DNA of 64,000 nucleotides, taken from Hornefia butyriciproducens. GTDB taxonomy: Bacteria; Bacillota; Clostridia; Peptostreptococcales; Anaerovoracaceae. The notes under the pieces were generated by a model. That model was not told the DNA's origin and searched no databases. It worked only from the letters and a program-made list of their open reading frames with translations. Positions 24,362 through 33,491 of the stretch are shown here, one piece after another. The stretch is taken from NCBI RefSeq assembly GCF_009695915.1, contig NZ_VUMZ01000004.1, positions 1 through 64,000 of the forward strand, in the 5' to 3' direction. A program made the position numbers and the translations under genes. Position 1 is the first letter of the stretch; each line of letters opens with the position of its first letter.

Positions 24362-25771
24362 ATGAGTATCAGGGCGATACTGCTTAACCTTGCAGATCGG
24401 GGCGTGACAGGCACTTATGATCTGCACAGAAGAAGAAAGAAAGCGCGGAGTGTCTACGCAGAGCTGACGGACTATTACAAAAAACGACCCTTTCTGCATA
24501 TGGATGCCCGGCAGCGCAAGGAAACGATGGATCATATTCTGGAACTGGAAAATTCTTTTCAGGGTCTGGATCACGTTCTTGCCAAACAGTATCGCAGGGA
24601 GGTAAAGGCCTATTATCTTAAGGGCCTCGGTCCTCAGTGCTATGCGAAATATGCGAAGCAGCCTGTGAAGGACAAAGTTGTATTTCTGGAAAAAGGCGGT
24701 CCCAGGAGCGCTCCAAACGGATATCTATCTGATGTCCTGAAGGCTCAGGGGAAATACCGGGTCGTCATGATCGGCGCTCAGCTGCGTAAACGCTCTGACA
24801 TAGAAGCCTATGAAAACATCCTGAAGTTTTATCGCGAAGCCGCTGACGCAAAGGCCATCTTCATCTCCTCCGCCAACGAATTTCTGAGCCAGTTTGATCT
24901 CCGTCCGGAAACAAAGCTGATTCAGCTCTGGCATGGTCTGGGAATCCTAAAAAAAGTGGGATACAGCACAATCGACAATGAGAAGTTCGGACGTTCCCGG
25001 AAAGAGGCGGAGGAGTACGATTCATATCGGAACTATGATTTTGTTACCCTCCCCTCCATGGAGCAGGCGTGGATCTTCGAGGAATCCATGCACATCCCCG
25101 CAGATTCCGGAAAGCTCCTTCCGATCGGTGTTTCCCGCACGGATCAGTTCTATAAGCCGGACATCATCCGCAAAGGCTACGAGGATCTCCACCGGAAATT
25201 CCCCGCAACTGCCGGGAAAAAAATCATTCTCTACGCGCCGACATATCGCGGCAGGCTTTCCAACGCATCCGCACCGTCCGCCATGAACTACAGAGCGATG
25301 GCGCAGGCACTCGGCAACGAATACGTGCTGCTGATTAAACAGCACGGCTCCGTCAGGAATCTCCCGGGCTATCCGGAAGACCTCCTGAACACCTTCCTCT
25401 TTGATATGAACCGGACTCCGATCGTCGGCGCCATTGAGCGACTGCTGATGATTGCAGACATCTGCATCACGGATTACTCCTCAATCGCTTTTGAATACGC
25501 GCTTCTGGAGCGCCCGCTGCTGTTTTTCGCCTACGACCTGGATGAATATTATGTAGATCGGGGCTTATACTACAAATATGACGAAATCACGCCCGGACCG
25601 ATCTGCTCCACGACAGAGGAACTCATCGACTGCATTCAGCATATCGACCTGTGCTTCGATAAACAAAAAATCATCGACTTTAAAAACCGCTTCGTCGGAG
25701 CCTGCGACGGCCATGCAACTGAACGGACGATCGCGCTGATCGAACAGGCGCCGCAGGCCGCGCGCCCGTGA
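24362..25771 (+). CDS. CDP-glycerol glycerophosphotransferase family protein (TagF/TagB-like)
   Basis: A 469-residue polyol-phosphate transferase-type protein. Seen: a helical N-terminal region; then a GT-B GPT domain (about 130-460) with LWHGLGILKKVGY (catalytic-type His near 185), YAPTYRGR near 295, IKQHG in place of the usual KxHP, ITDYSSIAFEY near 377, and the C-terminal CDGHATERT. It should add glycerol- or ribitol-phosphate to a wall polymer at the inner membrane face. GGAGGTGTGA precedes the ATG. tagD follows 76 bases later. After the TGA stop the same frame stays open for 19 basic codons (to 25831). Acceptor and chain role cannot be set from sequence alone. Confidence 0.88.
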   Translation: MSIRAILLNLADRGVTGTYDLHRRRKKARSVYAELTDYYKKRPFLHMDARQRKETMDHILELENSFQGLDHVLAKQYRREVKAYYLKGLGPQCYAKYAKQPVKDKVVFLEKGGPRSAPNGYLSDVLKAQGKYRVVMIGAQLRKRSDIEAYENILKFYREAADAKAIFISSANEFLSQFDLRPETKLIQLWHGLGILKKVGYSTIDNEKFGRSRKEAEEYDSYRNYDFVTLPSMEQAWIFEESMHIPADSGKLLPIGVSRTDQFYKPDIIRKGYEDLHRKFPATAGKKIILYAPTYRGRLSNASAPSAMNYRAMAQALGNEYVLLIKQHGSVRNLPGYPEDLLNTFLFDMNRTPIVGAIERLLMIADICITDYSSIAFEYALLERPLLFFAYDLDEYYVDRGLYYKYDEITPGPICSTTEELIDCIQHIDLCFDKQKIIDFKNRFVGACDGHATERTIALIEQAPQAARP

Positions 25772-25847
25772 AATACCCTCGACGAAGCGCGTGAACGTGC
25801 CGCCGCGAAACGAAAGATGAAAAAGAAATAAAGAAGGTGCGAGACTG

Positions 25848-26237
25848 ATGAAGAGAGTTATTACCTACGGAACCTTTGACCTGCTGCATTACGGTCATGT
25901 AAATCTTCTCCGGAGAGCAAAAGAATACGGCGATTATCTGATCGTCGCGATCTCAACCGACGAGTTCAACTGGAATCAGAAGCACAAGAAATGCTACTTT
26001 ACCTACGAACAGCGTAAAAACCTCGTAGAAGCCATCCGCTATGTGGATCTAGTTATTCCTGAAGAGAACTGGGAACAAAAACTCAGCGATGTAAAAGAAT
26101 TCAAAATTGATACCTTTGTCATCGGAGACGACTGGAAAGGAAAATTCGATTTCCTTAAAGACTACTGCGATGTTGTCTACCTGCCGCGAACTCCGGAGAT
26201 CTCCACAACACAAATCAAAAACGAACTGAAAAAATAG
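25848..26237 (+). CDS. tagD: Glycerol-3-phosphate cytidylyltransferase
   Basis: Makes CDP-glycerol from CTP and sn-glycerol-3-phosphate, the donor for poly(glycerol phosphate) synthesis. Seen in 129 residues: YGTFDLLHYGHVNLL (6-20) with the HxGH signature, VAISTDEFN, TYEQRKNLVEAIRYVD, IGDDWKGKFDFL and RTPEISTTQIK near the C-terminus. This matches B. subtilis TagD in length and every cytidylyltransferase motif. It is read with the upstream glycerophosphotransferase and stops seven bases before an ISL3-like element begins. Confidence 0.95.
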   Translation: MKRVITYGTFDLLHYGHVNLLRRAKEYGDYLIVAISTDEFNWNQKHKKCYFTYEQRKNLVEAIRYVDLVIPEENWEQKLSDVKEFKIDTFVIGDDWKGKFDFLKDYCDVVYLPRTPEISTTQIKNELKK

Positions 26238-26243
26238 GGAATA

Positions 26244-27410
26244 GGGTTCTTCATCAGCATGTGTGGGTGACTGAAGTGCCGTGACCCTTGAAAACAATTG
26301 AAAAAGCATACAATTTCCTGTAGGATTTTTTTTGCAACAAAAATCTCTTACGTAAAGGAATCTGTATGCTTACCAAAACAATACTCAAAAAAGCACTGAA
26401 TGTCAAGCACACTGCCATCGATAATGTAACTTTTGGTTCGGACGATTCGATTATCGTCCGTGTCCACCCGACGAAGGGTGAACAATGTCGCTGCGGCAAA
26501 TGTGGACGGAAAGCTCCGCGATATGATGCCGGCAGCGGGATCAGACGCTGGCGGACCTGCGACATGGACACGCATAAAACGTATCTGGAGTCAGAGGTCT
26601 ATCGGGTCAACTGCCCCGAGCATGGTGTTGTTGCCTGTGCTGTTCCATGGGCCAGACACGACTCGGCATTCACATACGAGTTCGAGCATATGACTGCATG
26701 GGTCGCGGTGCACTGTTCCCGTAAGGTGACGGCTGAGTTCATGCGGATCTCATGGAACACTGTCGGTCCGATCATCAGTCGAATCCGGCAAGATGCGGAC
26801 TTCGATCAAAAGAGCCGTTTCGATGGACTGGTGAACATCGGCGTCGATGAGACCAGCTACAAGAAGGGCCACAAATATATCACTGTCATTGTGAACCATG
26901 ATACCGGCAAGGTCATCCGGGGATACGCCAAAGCCAGATACCACAGCGAAGGACATCAAATCCAGTAAGTTCGCTCTCGGAAGGCTCCGGAGAACCTGAC
27001 CGAGAAGCAACGGGCGAAGCTTGAACTGATTGCCAAGAAAGACAACCGCCTGTATCGGGCATACCTTCTGAAGGAAGAACTGCGGCTGGTGTTCCATCAC
27101 GGATTGGATGCAGGGAAGGAACAACTGGATCACTTCATCAAGTGGGCACAGCACTGCAGGATCCCGGAGTTCGTGGAACTGCAGCGAAAGATCCGCCGGC
27201 ACTACGATGCAATTCTGGCAACACTGGAGCACAAACTGTCCAATGCGCGCATTGAGGCAGTCAACAACAAAATCAAGCTGACGATCCGTATGGCTTACGG
27301 ATTCAGAGACATTGACAACATGATGGGCATGATCATGCTGCGATGCTCAGATATCGAGGTGAATCTGCCGTGGAAAGGTCAGATTCTGACCCACATATGT
27401 TGATGATGCC
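26244..27410 (+). mobile_element. Decayed ISL3-family insertion sequence
   Basis: Left end GGGTTCTTCATCAGCATGTG and right end GGCATCATCAACATATGTGG (minus strand, ending about 27410) form imperfect terminal inverted repeats of roughly 28 bases. Between them is a broken ISL3 transposase. It sits seven bases after the tagD stop, so tagD is intact. No clear target duplication could be picked out. Confidence 0.8.
26366..27403 (+). pseudogene. ISL3-family transposase, internally deleted and frameshifted
   Basis: The N-terminal part (26366-26968) keeps the Cys zinc-binding motif CRCGKCGRKAP near residue 42, an HTH and VNIGVDETSYKKGHKY with the first catalytic Asp. It stops at a TAA. The C-terminal part resumes in another frame (KAPENLTEKQRAKLE, then LRLVFHHGLDAGKE, ARIEAVNNKIKLTIRMAYGF with the catalytic Glu) and ends at 27403. 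The segment that should carry the second catalytic Asp is missing, so this is a deletion derivative rather than a programmed frameshift. Confidence 0.88.
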
Positions 27411-27576
27411 TCAGAAATAGGAGACAACTCTCTGGTATTCGGGAGTCTGTATTGTCCCATCAAATCAGAAGATTTGAACCATAGCTGTCAGTTTCAACCC
27501 ATCTCACTCAGGCCTTCAGATAGTTAGTCGATTAAGGTTAGGAACCCGGCCGCCGTAGGCTTATGCGGGCACCGGC

Positions 27577-29220
27577 CTATGCCAGCGAGTTCCCGTCGTC
27601 GTTTCCGAAGATCAGGTCGATTACGCGGTCCGTTGAATGGCCGTCCAGGTCGCGGAAGTTCTTCGTCAGGAAGCCCTGCAATTTTTCCGCTTCGTAGTCC
27701 TCGTTTCCGATAGCTTCGACGAGGGCCCGGAGGGTCTTCACGATTTTGCCGGGCACGATTTCCTCGTAGGGTTCGTAAAAGCCTCTGTCATCGTTGTAAT
27801 TGTCCAGATCGAAGGCGAAGAACAGCATCGGGATGTTCAGAAGAGCCGCCTCATAGATGACCGAGGAATAGTCCGTGACCAGAACATCGGTTACCGTCAG
27901 CAGTTCGTTGATGTCCGGGTAGTCGGTCGCGTCAATGAAGTAGTCCTGATATTCCTGCGGGATGCGGATTTCACTCTTTACAAAGGGATGCAGCTTGATC
28001 ATCATGCAGTACCCTTTGTCCCTCAGAAAATCACCGAGAATATGGAAGTTGATGATCTGCAGCGGGAAAGACGCACTTCGGGCGTTATTTCCCCGGAAGG
28101 TCGGGGCGTAGAGAATCACCTTTTTCGCCTCCGATATCTGCGGATAATGGGCGCGAACCTTTTCTGCAGTGCGTTCCAGATATTCCCGGTCAAAGAACAC
28201 ATCTGTTCGGGGGATTCCTACCGGATAGAATTTGCTCTCACTGAGGGCGAACGCCTCCGCGTTATGACGGGCGGAATGCTCCGAACTCACAATCACATGA
28301 GTGTAATTCTTATGTGTCTTAGTCAGGAGCATCGGTGCGCCCTTCTTTCCCAGTCGTTCAAATCCGATGGTTTTGAATGCGCCACAGGCATGCCACAGCT
28401 GCACCAGCTTGACATCCGGGTCGTACTCATTTTTATACAACTCCGGCTGATAATCATCCGTGAAAATCACATCCGAGGTTGCCAGATCATGGGTAAAGCG
28501 GAATTTCTCCCGGAAACTGCGCCGCGCCTTGATGCCGTCCTTGAAAGAAAATTTGAATACATATTTGTCCCCCAGACCCCGCTCGAGCATACGTTCATAG
28601 ACGAACTTCTCGTTCCCGGCCAGCTCGTTAGTCCGGTCGGAAGTGAAGAATACCTGGTTCCCCTTCTTGGGCTTGTTGCTGAATATATTGAAGGCCACAT
28701 GAAAGCCCCAGGTGGCCAGACTGCGATACTGCCGATACACAGTCTCCTTCAGCTGCTGTGTAAATTTCCGGAATCCGGTCAGCTGCTCCGGAAAAATAAA
28801 GGTGACGTCCAGATAATAGGTCCAGTCTTCAGTATTTAAAGCCGAAATGCCTTGCCAACTTTCGCCCTCGTTATTGTCCATTACAAAATTTATTTTTATT
28901 TCGTCCATGACAGCCATGTGTACTTGGTCATAGACTGAGTCGGAAACATAATCCTTCAGCCGTTTCTCATCACCGATGTCAGCGCGCAGATACCATTTCC
29001 CTGTCCGGATCGGGTATTCCCCGTCCAGTTCCATGACATTGACGCGCAGACGGAAGCGATTCCCCTCTGTCTCCACAGCCTCAATATCCAGTTCCCGCTT
29101 CTGCTTCTGTTCCCGCAGATAAAAACGGGCGCCTTCGAGGCTGTCCACATCCTCCACGTGCCCGATGATGTGAAGAATAATCCTCTGATACTTTACCTGA
29201 TCGATAATCAGCTTCGTCAT
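27577..29220 (-). CDS. CDP-glycerol glycerophosphotransferase family protein, long N-terminal domain
   Basis: A 547-residue TagF/TarL-like transferase. The N-terminal ~150 residues are a beta-rich domain, as in TarL/TarF-type enzymes (VMELDGEYPIRTGKWYLR near 62-79). The GPT domain (about 195-535) has LWHACGAFKTIGF (His near 281), YAPTFRGN, IKLHPFVK, VTDYSSVIYEA and DLDGHSTDRVID. All key motifs are present. It follows tarJ by 12 bases and ends the tarI-tarJ operon, so a poly(ribitol phosphate) polymerase-like role (TarL) is a reasonable inference. Glycerol phosphate transfer is not excluded. Confidence 0.88.
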   Translation of the reverse strand: MTKLIIDQVKYQRIILHIIGHVEDVDSLEGARFYLREQKQKRELDIEAVETEGNRFRLRVNVMELDGEYPIRTGKWYLRADIGDEKRLKDYVSDSVYDQVHMAVMDEIKINFVMDNNEGESWQGISALNTEDWTYYLDVTFIFPEQLTGFRKFTQQLKETVYRQYRSLATWGFHVAFNIFSNKPKKGNQVFFTSDRTNELAGNEKFVYERMLERGLGDKYVFKFSFKDGIKARRSFREKFRFTHDLATSDVIFTDDYQPELYKNEYDPDVKLVQLWHACGAFKTIGFERLGKKGAPMLLTKTHKNYTHVIVSSEHSARHNAEAFALSESKFYPVGIPRTDVFFDREYLERTAEKVRAHYPQISEAKKVILYAPTFRGNNARSASFPLQIINFHILGDFLRDKGYCMMIKLHPFVKSEIRIPQEYQDYFIDATDYPDINELLTVTDVLVTDYSSVIYEAALLNIPMLFFAFDLDNYNDDRGFYEPYEEIVPGKIVKTLRALVEAIGNEDYEAEKLQGFLTKNFRDLDGHSTDRVIDLIFGNDDGNSLA

Positions 29221-29232
29221 ATACCGATTCCT

Positions 29233-30258
29233 TTACTTCTCCCAGACCATCACGGTTTTCCCCCCGCTCTTGCGAATGTCCGCGTCGAACGCGCGGTTCA
29301 TGTCCGCAATGGAACGGACCGTAATGGTCTCTCCAATGATACTCTCCAGATATTCCTCCACGTCCTTGTTGGAGTTGTACAGCTGAATCGTATCCCGAAA
29401 ATCCTGTACGCCGCTTCTGCTGGAGCCGAACACATTCAGTCCCTTCTCCAGAATCATGCGGGTGTTCAGGGGCACCGGATTCTCCGACACTCCCATGATC
29501 GCAATGGTCCCTTCCGGATTAATAAAATCGATAATCTGATTGATGGCGATTCCCGAGGCCTCCGTCCCGACGCATTCGAACGCGTGATCCACCCGCAGCT
29601 CCGGCGGGATGTCCGTGATGTCATACGTCGCGTCCGCAAACACGAAATCCGCCATCTTGTAGTCGTTCTTTCCGAAAATCAGCACCTGACTGTCCGGCAT
29701 CCTCTTTTTCAGCAGCAGCGCCGTGATAAACGCCAGATTTCCGTCGCCCCAGACGCCGATCCTGTCACGGCGGCGGTGTGCCCTGACATCGAAGCGGTTA
29801 ATCGTGTGGTAACTGACCGACACGAGTTCTGTAAACGCCGCCACTCTTTTGTTAATCCCTGCCGGCAGAAGCACGAGGCGGTCTCTGCCGATAGCGACAC
29901 TGTCCTGCATGAAACCGTCGAAGCCGCTGGCCCGGAACTTACTGCTGCGCAGATAATTCTCCGCGATAACATCGTCCTTTTCCACCGGCGTATTCGGCAC
30001 CATCGCCACCGACTGCCCCGGCTTGTACTCCCCACGGGGGTCGTACAGCACATCGCCGATGCCTTCGTGAATCAGCGCCATCGGAAGCTTCTTCTTCAGT
30101 ACCTCCGGCGCCCTCTTGCCCTGATAATATCTCTGATCCGCATTGCAGATCGACAGATGAGTGGGCCGAACAATAATATTGTCATCCTTCAGGCTGATAT
30201 CAGAGAACTCCGCCTCGAAACGCCGGGGCGCTACCAGCCGGTAAATCGTATTCAGCAC
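29233..30258 (-). CDS. tarJ: Ribulose-5-phosphate reductase (TarJ-like)
   Basis: A 341-residue medium-chain dehydrogenase of the TarJ type, reducing D-ribulose-5-phosphate to ribitol-5-phosphate with NADPH for teichoic acid precursor synthesis. Seen: MLNTIYRLVAPRRFE start as in TarJ, the THLSICNADQRYYQG zinc-site region (about 33-47), IGVWGDGNLAFITALLL dinucleotide fold (about 166-182) and HAFECVGTEAS. The GTG start has GGAG five bases upstream and overlaps tarI by seven bases. The tarI-tarJ pairing is diagnostic of a CDP-ribitol pathway. Confidence 0.92.
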   Translation of the reverse strand: MLNTIYRLVAPRRFEAEFSDISLKDDNIIVRPTHLSICNADQRYYQGKRAPEVLKKKLPMALIHEGIGDVLYDPRGEYKPGQSVAMVPNTPVEKDDVIAENYLRSSKFRASGFDGFMQDSVAIGRDRLVLLPAGINKRVAAFTELVSVSYHTINRFDVRAHRRRDRIGVWGDGNLAFITALLLKKRMPDSQVLIFGKNDYKMADFVFADATYDITDIPPELRVDHAFECVGTEASGIAINQIIDFINPEGTIAIMGVSENPVPLNTRMILEKGLNVFGSSRSGVQDFRDTIQLYNSNKDVEEYLESIIGETITVRSIADMNRAFDADIRKSGGKTVMVWEK

Positions 30259-30965
30259 TTTTTCTCCCCTCCCAGCAAAGTTTCTGCCAGCTGCAGATCA
30301 TACGGATACGTTACCTTGATATTGAACGTCTCGCCCTGTACCAGCGTGACCTTTTCTCCCTTCATCACAAAGACCTTCGCCGCATCTGTCAGGACTTCCC
30401 GTTCCTCCTCCGTCAGCTCCTGATAAAGTTGTTTGAAGGCCGCCGCCCGGAAGCTCTGAGGCGTCTGCCCCTGATAATAGAACTTGCGGTCCGGAATCGC
30501 GCTGATCACCGCTCCGTCCCGGCTTTCCACAATGGTATCCGTCGCGGGAATCACCGTATCACAGATCACGCCCTGCTGCGCCTTCTCGATATTCTCTTCA
30601 ATGATGCGGTGAGTGACAAAGGGCCGGACAGCATCATGCGTAACCATGATGGTATCCTCATCCAGTCCATAATTTTCTTCGACATACCGGATCGCATTCA
30701 TAATCGTCTCATTGCGAACCGCGCCTCCCTGAATCACTTCCACTCTGCTGCCGTCCGGAAGATACTTGCGGAACAAATCCTTTGTATAAGAAATCCACTG
30801 CTCCGGGCAGAGCACGATTACCTTCTCGAACTTGTCATTCATTACAAACTTTTCTACCGTATGAACGATAATCGGCTTTCCGCCGATGGTCAGAAACTGC
30901 TTCGGTTTATCTACATTGCCCATGCGGGTTCCCTTGCCGCCGGCCAATACTGCTCCAAAAATCAT
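30252..30965 (-). CDS. tarI: Ribitol-5-phosphate cytidylyltransferase (TarI-like)
   Basis: Makes CDP-ribitol from CTP and ribitol-5-phosphate. Seen in 237 residues: IspD/TarI fold with AVLAGGKGTRMG (5-16), DKPKQFLTIGGKPI, TVEKFV, VTHDAVRPFV near 105 and YYQGQTPQSFR near 163. The ATG at 30965 has GAGGAGG six bases upstream and is preferred over one 18 bases earlier. With tarJ adjacent, TarI is favoured over IspD, which is otherwise hard to separate by eye. Confidence 0.92.
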   Translation of the reverse strand: MIFGAVLAGGKGTRMGNVDKPKQFLTIGGKPIIVHTVEKFVMNDKFEKVIVLCPEQWISYTKDLFRKYLPDGSRVEVIQGGAVRNETIMNAIRYVEENYGLDEDTIMVTHDAVRPFVTHRIIEENIEKAQQGVICDTVIPATDTIVESRDGAVISAIPDRKFYYQGQTPQSFRAAAFKQLYQELTEEEREVLTDAAKVFVMKGEKVTLVQGETFNIKVTYPYDLQLAETLLGGEKKC

Positions 30966-30986
30966 ATCTGTCCTCCTCTCCATGTA

Positions 30987-32123
30987 TCAGACGTTAATAG
31001 ATTTATTATATAATAATCTCACAAACTGCGCAAGTTTATTCGTATTTCGTGTTCCGCCCGCCACGAAGCGATCTGCAAACGCTTTCTGCTTCACCGGATC
31101 CCAGCGTTCCTCCTCAATCGCCTTCATGACCTTCTCCGGTTCGCGGTACAGCTCCTGCGGCATTTCTGACGGAAAGTCAATACAGAAGCCCCGGCGCTGA
31201 AGATAGACGTCGAGATCCCATGTATAGAAGAACAAAGGCCGGCCCGCAACGGCTGCCTCAAAAAGAAATGCCGAATAATCCGTAATCACATAATCCGCCA
31301 CAGACAGCAGTTCCATACTGCTGTACTCAGGGCACCGAAAGACTCCCTCCAGATCCAGTTTTCTCCGTTCCACCGGATGGAGCTTGACAATCAGATTGAA
31401 TCGGGTCCGGTCCGCCGCATCGATCAGCCCGCGGACCGCCTCCGCGGTATCCACTCCCTTCCTGAAGGTGGGCGCGTAGAGGATGTTCTTTTTTCCGTCT
31501 CCCAGCTCCGGATAAGCAGCACGGATTCTGTTTCCTCTCTCCTCCATGAACACACTGCTCCGCAGCAGATCCACACGCGGAAGCGGCAGAACCTTCACCG
31601 TTTCCTCCGGATAATGAAACGCCTTTGCGTAATACGGGCGACAGAATTCACTGCTTGCCAGAATCGCGTTGTAATTGCGGTGCATCCGCAGGGCACGGAT
31701 AAGTTTCGGACTGTAGCCCTCTGCTTCACCCTCAACATAGTATCCGAATTTTTTACAGATCCCGAGGGCATGCCACATCTGCAGGATCTGCAGTGAACGT
31801 CTGTGCCGCAGCACGCTGGCAGTGATACAGTATCCCTCTAGAATGACGACTCTGGAAGTCGCAAGTGCATGCATCTCCGGTCCCATCATATGAAAGAGAT
31901 ATTTCACCTTTCCGAACAGTCCCGGAGGAATCATCCGATACAGGGCCTGTGTTTCAATCTCCGGATATTCCTTTCCGATTTCCTCAAGAAGCAGCTTCAC
32001 ATCAGGCGACGGGGCCGCGCTCTGTCTGCTGATGACAGAAACCCTGTTTCTGACCGGAGCAAGCTTGTGAAAGCAATAGATCAGGTTCAGAAACGCAACG
32101 CCGATATTAATCACGATTTCCAT
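30987..32123 (-). CDS. CDP-glycerol glycerophosphotransferase family protein (short, TagB/TarF-like)
   Basis: A 378-residue GPT-family protein with a hydrophobic N-terminal helix (about residues 4-18). Seen: MWHALGICKKFGYYVEG near 117-133 (His), YAPTFRKG, VKLHPVERR, ITDYSAFLFEAAV and a C-terminus that lacks the usual CDGHSTER motif (GGTRNTNKLAQFV instead). The short length and missing C-terminal motif suggest a priming transferase rather than a long-chain polymerase (inference). AGGAGGTGG precedes the ATG. It overlaps the previous gene by 17 bases and precedes tarI by 21. Confidence 0.82.
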   Translation of the reverse strand: MEIVINIGVAFLNLIYCFHKLAPVRNRVSVISRQSAAPSPDVKLLLEEIGKEYPEIETQALYRMIPPGLFGKVKYLFHMMGPEMHALATSRVVILEGYCITASVLRHRRSLQILQMWHALGICKKFGYYVEGEAEGYSPKLIRALRMHRNYNAILASSEFCRPYYAKAFHYPEETVKVLPLPRVDLLRSSVFMEERGNRIRAAYPELGDGKKNILYAPTFRKGVDTAEAVRGLIDAADRTRFNLIVKLHPVERRKLDLEGVFRCPEYSSMELLSVADYVITDYSAFLFEAAVAGRPLFFYTWDLDVYLQRRGFCIDFPSEMPQELYREPEKVMKAIEEERWDPVKQKAFADRFVAGGTRNTNKLAQFVRLLYNKSINV

Positions 32124-33276
32124 CTGTTCCCACCTCCTTCCCGAATATCCACTTACAGGTTCTCTCCGTGGAATGACCGTCGCATGCGCTGAGGAAGCGC
32201 TGCCCGAAGGCTGCTCTCTTTTCTTCCGCCATGTCCCCCTCCCGGACGGCGCGAATCAGTTCCTGCTGTCCGGTCACAACCGGACCGTACAGATAATCCT
32301 CATAGGGATAATACAGCCCCCGCCCGTCAGCATACACCTCCCGGTCGTAGGCGTAAAATACAATAGGTTTATTAACAAAGAAATAGTCGAAGATAACCGA
32401 AGAATAGTCAGTAATCAGAACATCTGTCACAAGCAGAAGATCATTAATTTCCCGATGCTCCGACAAATCCAGATAAAAGTCTCCGTATTTTCCGGGATCC
32501 CATTCTCCCCCCTTATGGCGGAGAATATTGTTGTACACCGCCGGGTGCCATTTGAACACAAAGATATAATCCTCTCCCAGTCCCTCGCGAATCCGCTCAA
32601 GATTCAGACGGTTGAAATCATACCCCGCATCGTCTGCCCGGAGCCCCCGATAGGTGGGTGCAAACAGAACGACCTTCTTCCGTTCGAGCTGCGGAAATTC
32701 TTCATACAGGGCGTTCTGCGTCTCCCGAATCTTCTGTGCATCGAAAAACAGATCCGTCCGCGGAACTCCGGTGGCCCTCACCTTCTCCGGCGGCAGCCCG
32801 AAGGCCTCCGCATAGCAGCCCCGGATACTCTCCGCACTGACGATGGCCTTCGCGTATTTCCGATACCCTTTATGAATGCGGATTTTCTCATTTCCGGCGG
32901 CGCGGCTGTAGCCGAATTTTTTGAACGCGCCGGCGCCGTGCCAGAGCTGACAGATCTGCTGTCCCGGCCTGACGCTGTAATAGGAGGTATATCGGAAATA
33001 ATCCTCCAGGAGAATCGTTCCCGCCGTGGTCATATCGTAAACGAACCGGAGGAATTTCCCCGGTCCTGTGATCTGTCTCCGGTCTGCTTTCAGGTATGTC
33101 ACTTTTTCGTAACTTCCGTCGAGATAATCATAAACGTCCTTCAGATTTCCGCCCAGCTCTGCCCGGACATCGGAAACGAAAAAGACTTTGTTTTCCCTTA
33201 CCTCTGTAAAAATAGCGATCAGCCGGCTCAGTAGGATAAACGCCACCGCGCTGATTCCGTTCTTAAAATATCTCAT
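32107..33276 (-). CDS. CDP-glycerol glycerophosphotransferase family protein (first in tarIJ operon)
   Basis: A 389-residue GPT with a short hydrophobic N-terminus. All motifs are present: LWHGAGAFKKFGYSRAAG near 115 (His), FAPTYRGLRADDAGYDFNR, FKWHPAVYNN, ITDYSSVIFDYFFV and ACDGHSTERT. This looks like a complete active glycerophosphotransferase. The ATG at 33276 has GGAG upstream; a GTG 39 bases earlier is possible. It leads the operon GPT, GPT, tarI, tarJ, GPT, from a tentative promoter at 33367-33396. Confidence 0.88.
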   Translation of the reverse strand: MRYFKNGISAVAFILLSRLIAIFTEVRENKVFFVSDVRAELGGNLKDVYDYLDGSYEKVTYLKADRRQITGPGKFLRFVYDMTTAGTILLEDYFRYTSYYSVRPGQQICQLWHGAGAFKKFGYSRAAGNEKIRIHKGYRKYAKAIVSAESIRGCYAEAFGLPPEKVRATGVPRTDLFFDAQKIRETQNALYEEFPQLERKKVVLFAPTYRGLRADDAGYDFNRLNLERIREGLGEDYIFVFKWHPAVYNNILRHKGGEWDPGKYGDFYLDLSEHREINDLLLVTDVLITDYSSVIFDYFFVNKPIVFYAYDREVYADGRGLYYPYEDYLYGPVVTGQQELIRAVREGDMAEEKRAAFGQRFLSACDGHSTERTCKWIFGKEVGTDGNRD

Positions 33277-33366
33277 GAATGCTCCAGTAGTTTTCTGCCG
33301 TGCCGCCTGCGGCACGCACTCTGTGTCACCGTTTCTCTGTTCCCGGGTTTCTTCTCGCCCTCCTAC

Positions 33367-33396
33367 ACTATACCATAATCCGGCGGGCCCGGTAAA
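33367..33396 (-). promoter_or_regulatory. Tentative promoter of the tarIJ operon
   Basis: On the minus strand, TTTACC (33396-33391), 18 bp, TATAGT (33372-33367). The -35 is weak. The leader is about 85 bases. Confidence 0.4.
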
Positions 33397-33436
33397 GTCC
33401 GCCTCCCGAAATCTGCGCGCCGAGAACCGCTCTTTG

Positions 33437-33445
33437 TGATATAAT
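33437..33445 (+). promoter_or_regulatory. Extended -10 promoter of maf
   Basis: TGATATAAT (33437-33445), a perfect -10 with a TG extension and no recognisable -35. The leader is about 40 bases to the maf ATG at 33492, which has GGAGG upstream. Confidence 0.6.
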
Positions 33446-33491
33446 CAAGAGGTATCGCACAGTACACAGTAACAGAAACGGAGGTTTCATC

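Noticed and set aside
26366-27403. Programmed frameshift in the ISL3 transposase
   Set aside because: A block that should hold the second catalytic Asp is missing between the two frames, so this is decay by deletion, not recoding.
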